Source of the DNA: Pseudomonas viridiflava
GTDB taxonomy: Bacteria; Pseudomonadota; Gammaproteobacteria; Pseudomonadales; Pseudomonadaceae
Length of the DNA stretch: 64,000 nt
NCBI RefSeq assembly: GCF_900573885.1
Contig: NZ_UPSE01000493.1
Span: 310,001 to 374,000 of the forward strand
Reading direction: 5' to 3'
Shown here: positions 62,201-64,000 of the stretch, piece by piece
Layout of the letters: the number at the start of each line of letters is the position of its first letter
Position numbering within the stretch: position 1 is the first letter of the stretch
Notes under the pieces: generated by a model
Told to the model about the DNA's origin: nothing
Databases searched by the model: none
The model's input: the letters and a program-made list of their open reading frames with translations, nothing else
Position numbers and translations under genes: made by a program

Positions 62201-63924
62201 GCACCGACACCGTGCAGGCCAGCATCAGCCATACGCTGGCCGACAATGTGGAAAACATCATTCTGCTGGACTTCTCCAAGGCCGAGCGCGGCACTATCGA
62301 CGGGCAGGCCAGCCTGGTTTATGGCTACCCCAAGGCCAATGAACTCGACTATATGCAGGGCGACGCGGAGCCCACGTTCCGTGGCACCTGCGCCTTGACC
62401 TCGATTGCCAACCTGCTCAGTCAGGCGGACCGCCCCACTACCGAGGGCGAAGTACTGCGTGTGGCCATCGATAACAACTGGGCGGTGCAAGACCCGGAAT
62501 TGCCGGCTTATCAGCGCGGCGGCTCCAACTATGTTCAGCAGCAGGCGATTCTGAACAGCTATGGCATCCGCAACGACTTGATCGTGGGCTACAACGAAGC
62601 CGGCACGGCCAACCTGTTGCGCAGCGGGCGCGGCGTGCTGCAAGCGGTGAATGCCGGTGCGCTGTGGGACGACCCGGCCTACAACGACAACGGCGCGATC
62701 AACCATATGGTCACGCTCACCGGTGTGGCGTACAGCGAAACCAGTGGTGAGTTGCTGGGCTTTTACATTGCCGATTCGGGCCGTGAAAAAGTCAGCGACA
62801 TGACCCGCTTCGTCGGCCTGGAGCAGTTCCGCCGGGCGGCCAATGTCGCCGGTGGCTACGCGATTTACACCCTCGAACCGCTGAAGCTGTGGGACGAGGA
62901 CATCAACGCAACCGGCAACGCTCAGGACAATCTGCTGGTCGGAAACCGCGGCGACAACCTGCTCAGCGGCGGTGCTGGCAACGACACGCTGGAAGGCCAG
63001 GGCGGCAACGATGTGCTCGACGGCGGGCTGGGCGCCGACGTCATGAATGGCGGCAGCGGTAATGACCGCTACATCGTCGAAAACGCCGGTGACCGCGTCA
63101 TGGAAATGGCCGACGGTGGTCTGGATCAGGTCGACAGCAGCATCAGCTACACCCTGGGCGCCCATGTGGAAAATCTCACCCTTACCGGTAGCGCTGCCAT
63201 CAACGGCACCGGTAATGCGCTGGCCAACACGCTGCGCGGCAATGCCGGCAACAACGTGCTGAACGGCGGTGCCGGCAATGACCTGATGTTTGGTGGGGCA
63301 GGCAACGACCGTTATATCGTCGACTCGGTAGATGACCGCGTCGTGGAGTTGGCAGGCGAAGGCATGGATCGGGTCGACACGTACGTCGATTACACCCTGA
63401 GCGATAACGTGGAGAGCCTGACCCTGGCCGGCACACGGGCAATCAATGGCACCGGCAATGACCAGCAGAACTGGATCGGCGGCAACGCGGCCGGGAACGT
63501 GATCGATGGCAAAGGCGGCACCGACATACTTACCGGCGAAGGCGGTGGCGACACGTATATCTTCGGGCGCGGTTATGGACACGACACCATCATCGAAAAC
63601 GACAGCGACATCAGCAGCCTTGACCGGGTGCAGTTTCTGGACGAAATCGGTCTGGATCAGCTCTGGTTCAGGCGCTACGCCAATAACCTCGACGTCACGA
63701 TTCTGGGCAGCAGTGACAAACTCACCATTCGCGATTGGTATGTCGACGAAAGCCGGCAGGTCGAGGCGTTTTACACCGCCAATGGCGATGCGCTGATCGC
63801 TGCGAAGGTCAACCGCTTGGTGGAGGCCATGGCCGCGTTTGCACCGCCCAGTTCGGCCAGCAGCAATTTGCCGCCTAATTATCAGGCGGCATTGGAGCCG
63901 GTGTTGGCAGCGAGCTGGGGTTAA
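59233..63924 (+). CDS. RTX protein with glycine-rich N-terminal module and inserted cysteine-peptidase-like domain
   Basis: 1563 residues, no Sec signal, as expected for type I export. Residues 1-200: unknown module with a glycine-zipper-like hydrophobic stretch near 117-143 (IISGVGGTLVGITAGATASY). 320-351: two EF-hand-like loops (DANKDGQLSANE, DTNENGQVDADE). 474-890: RTX nonapeptides. About 1030-1225: papain/C39-like insert with Cys1053 (RGTCALTSIANLL), His1158 (NHMVTLTGV) and Asp1181. Further RTX and GTGNALxN repeats follow, then a conserved tail (QVEAFYTANGDALIAAKVNR) and the C-terminal secretion region. The first 270 codons are AT-rich, the rest GC-rich. Probably exported by the transporter at 50910-54470. 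A toxin or contact-killing role is inferred. Confidence 0.9.
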   Translation: MTNQVFESITIDIVIDGFGAIGEGLTSQAQAALLESFQLAANASDLASKLSISVPLVAVTGAKVISSHGADVYKISIAISSDDPNLVAKEVFSTAIGALVAAGATPLARVGLSFIPGAGLIISGVGGTLVGITAGATASYAVGEYWDDYIATSAAGKWAVAGGEGILQIKDLLGSGLGFGLSVTQGLGGNQSPPPSIVSSPSLSDFDFGQFGSFGGFNQAQNFDYQIRRLGERVGFGTDFFNDYGEWFSKTLIRNFVSEQTSPEFNYGLDVSGLRYTPIGAFYDSRSLATDTATSIAEKTQTLFDSNGRGLTAAQLLLRDANKDGQLSANELNGVTSWADTNENGQVDADEMRTLAQRGVVNIRASDYELFTQGNNQFGGTAAPPIRPSETSNRPAYVNRSRGGAPASNYQALRTSDEIFATVDGYFFWRADQVKVNYNNQNYLIGTDGDDSFNAQYYASSSRYININLLTHFLGGAGNDSVGGSGRDDSIWGGTGNDSLWGYGGYDSLYGEEGNDQLSGDDGDDYLDGGVGNDSLFGGTGDDVLMGGDGADYLYGESGNDVLYGESGIDVLVGGAGDDYLDGGYEDDQLHGQAGADTLVGGYGADQLFGGDGNDQLVGEAGNDRLFGQTGDDTLWGGAGDDLLVGFTASNETKQTLLFGETDNDTLYGGAGNDSLYGGLGDDVLDGGDHDDFLVGDEGNDRLFGGAGADELQGNAGDDLLMGEAGNDRLFGYVGNDVLWGGDGDDVLVGFSPTNDAKQSLSAGETDDDILYGGNGNDYALGGLGNDTLYGEAGNDDLEGGAGNDFLYGGDGMDRLFGQVGNDVLYGGDGDDLLMGFTASNEAKQTLNIGETDDDWLYGGAGNDRLVGGLGNDYLDGGAGADEMEGGQGDDTYVVNSVNDSILEFKGQGYDRVISSTTYLLNANIEELRLLEGFDIHGTGNALDNLLIGNSRDNILDGVTGADRMIGGAGNDTYFVDNLGDETVELANEGTDTVQASISHTLADNVENIILLDFSKAERGTIDGQASLVYGYPKANELDYMQGDAEPTFRGTCALTSIANLLSQADRPTTEGEVLRVAIDNNWAVQDPELPAYQRGGSNYVQQQAILNSYGIRNDLIVGYNEAGTANLLRSGRGVLQAVNAGALWDDPAYNDNGAINHMVTLTGVAYSETSGELLGFYIADSGREKVSDMTRFVGLEQFRRAANVAGGYAIYTLEPLKLWDEDINATGNAQDNLLVGNRGDNLLSGGAGNDTLEGQGGNDVLDGGLGADVMNGGSGNDRYIVENAGDRVMEMADGGLDQVDSSISYTLGAHVENLTLTGSAAINGTGNALANTLRGNAGNNVLNGGAGNDLMFGGAGNDRYIVDSVDDRVVELAGEGMDRVDTYVDYTLSDNVESLTLAGTRAINGTGNDQQNWIGGNAAGNVIDGKGGTDILTGEGGGDTYIFGRGYGHDTIIENDSDISSLDRVQFLDEIGLDQLWFRRYANNLDVTILGSSDKLTIRDWYVDESRQVEAFYTANGDALIAAKVNRLVEAMAAFAPPSSASSNLPPNYQAALEPVLAASWG

Positions 63925-63987
63925 AACCGCTTCGGCAGGCGCCGTTGGACTGAATTGCGATTGCCGCGTTCTGCCGTCCAGCGGCGG

Positions 63988-64000
63988 CTGTAGGAGCGAC
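63988..64000. repeat. Start of a REP element cut by the window end
   Basis: CTGTAGGAGCGAC, the first arm of the GTAGGAGC repeat also seen at 29931 and 48820. Confidence 0.6.

Overview
The window reads as chromosomal DNA of a Pseudomonas species (Gammaproteobacteria). It is GC-rich and densely coded. It carries Pseudomonas-typical items: paired DUF3509 proteins, GTAGGAGC-type REP elements, a FecI/FecR/TonB-receptor operon, rhlB, a trans-4-hydroxyproline (lhp) cluster and a LexA-boxed yebG. No tRNA, rRNA, CRISPR array, prophage or intact insertion sequence was recognised.

Layout. 1-1.9 kb: end of a DUF2300/DUF2135 pair that in relatives belongs to an alpha-2-macroglobulin locus. 1.9-6.6 kb: SirB1-like protein, leucine dehydrogenase, and two related secreted proteins of unknown function, the second broken by two frame changes. 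6.6-9.4 kb: uraA and upp (pyrimidine salvage) divergent from hpt (purine salvage). 9.6-14.9 kb: hydroxyproline epimerase, three-subunit D-hydroxyproline dehydrogenase, AraC regulator and deaminase, with three successive 4-bp gene overlaps. 15-24 kb: housekeeping genes (cysZ, trxB, yebG, psiE) plus a decayed two-partner-secretion exoprotein. 23.6-29.9 kb: iron-uptake operon, sigma factor to inner-membrane accessory proteins. 30-42 kb: AraC regulator, EamA exporter, moaCDE, rhlB, dipeptidase, acyltransferase, SRAP protein, LysR/SDR pair and ndpA. 42.4-47.4 kb: a 1654-residue TPR protein with an embedded C39-like cysteine-peptidase fold. 47.4-50.7 kb: anchored TAXI protein, YjeH-like exporter and its divergent Lrp regulator.

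50.9-64 kb is the most unusual part. A type I secretion ABC transporter and adaptor are followed by about 4.8 kb of AT-rich DNA holding small membrane or exported proteins of unknown function, gene fragments and one gene decayed over three frames. This leads into a 1563-residue RTX protein. The AT-rich composition continues through the first 270 or so RTX codons and then changes sharply near 60.03 kb to GC-rich sequence encoding EF-hand-like loops, RTX repeats, an inserted cysteine-peptidase-like module and a conserved secretion tail. I read this as a type I secreted RTX effector whose N-terminal, possibly pore-forming, module is exchangeable, with candidate immunity genes and relics of older modules stacked upstream. 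This is inference from layout, composition and topology, not demonstrated function.

Several intergenic repeat families recur: a 20-base-identical core after the stop codons of hpt and the SDR gene, GTAGGTTGGG inverted elements, GTAGGAGC REPs and CCCTCTCCCGC palindromes.
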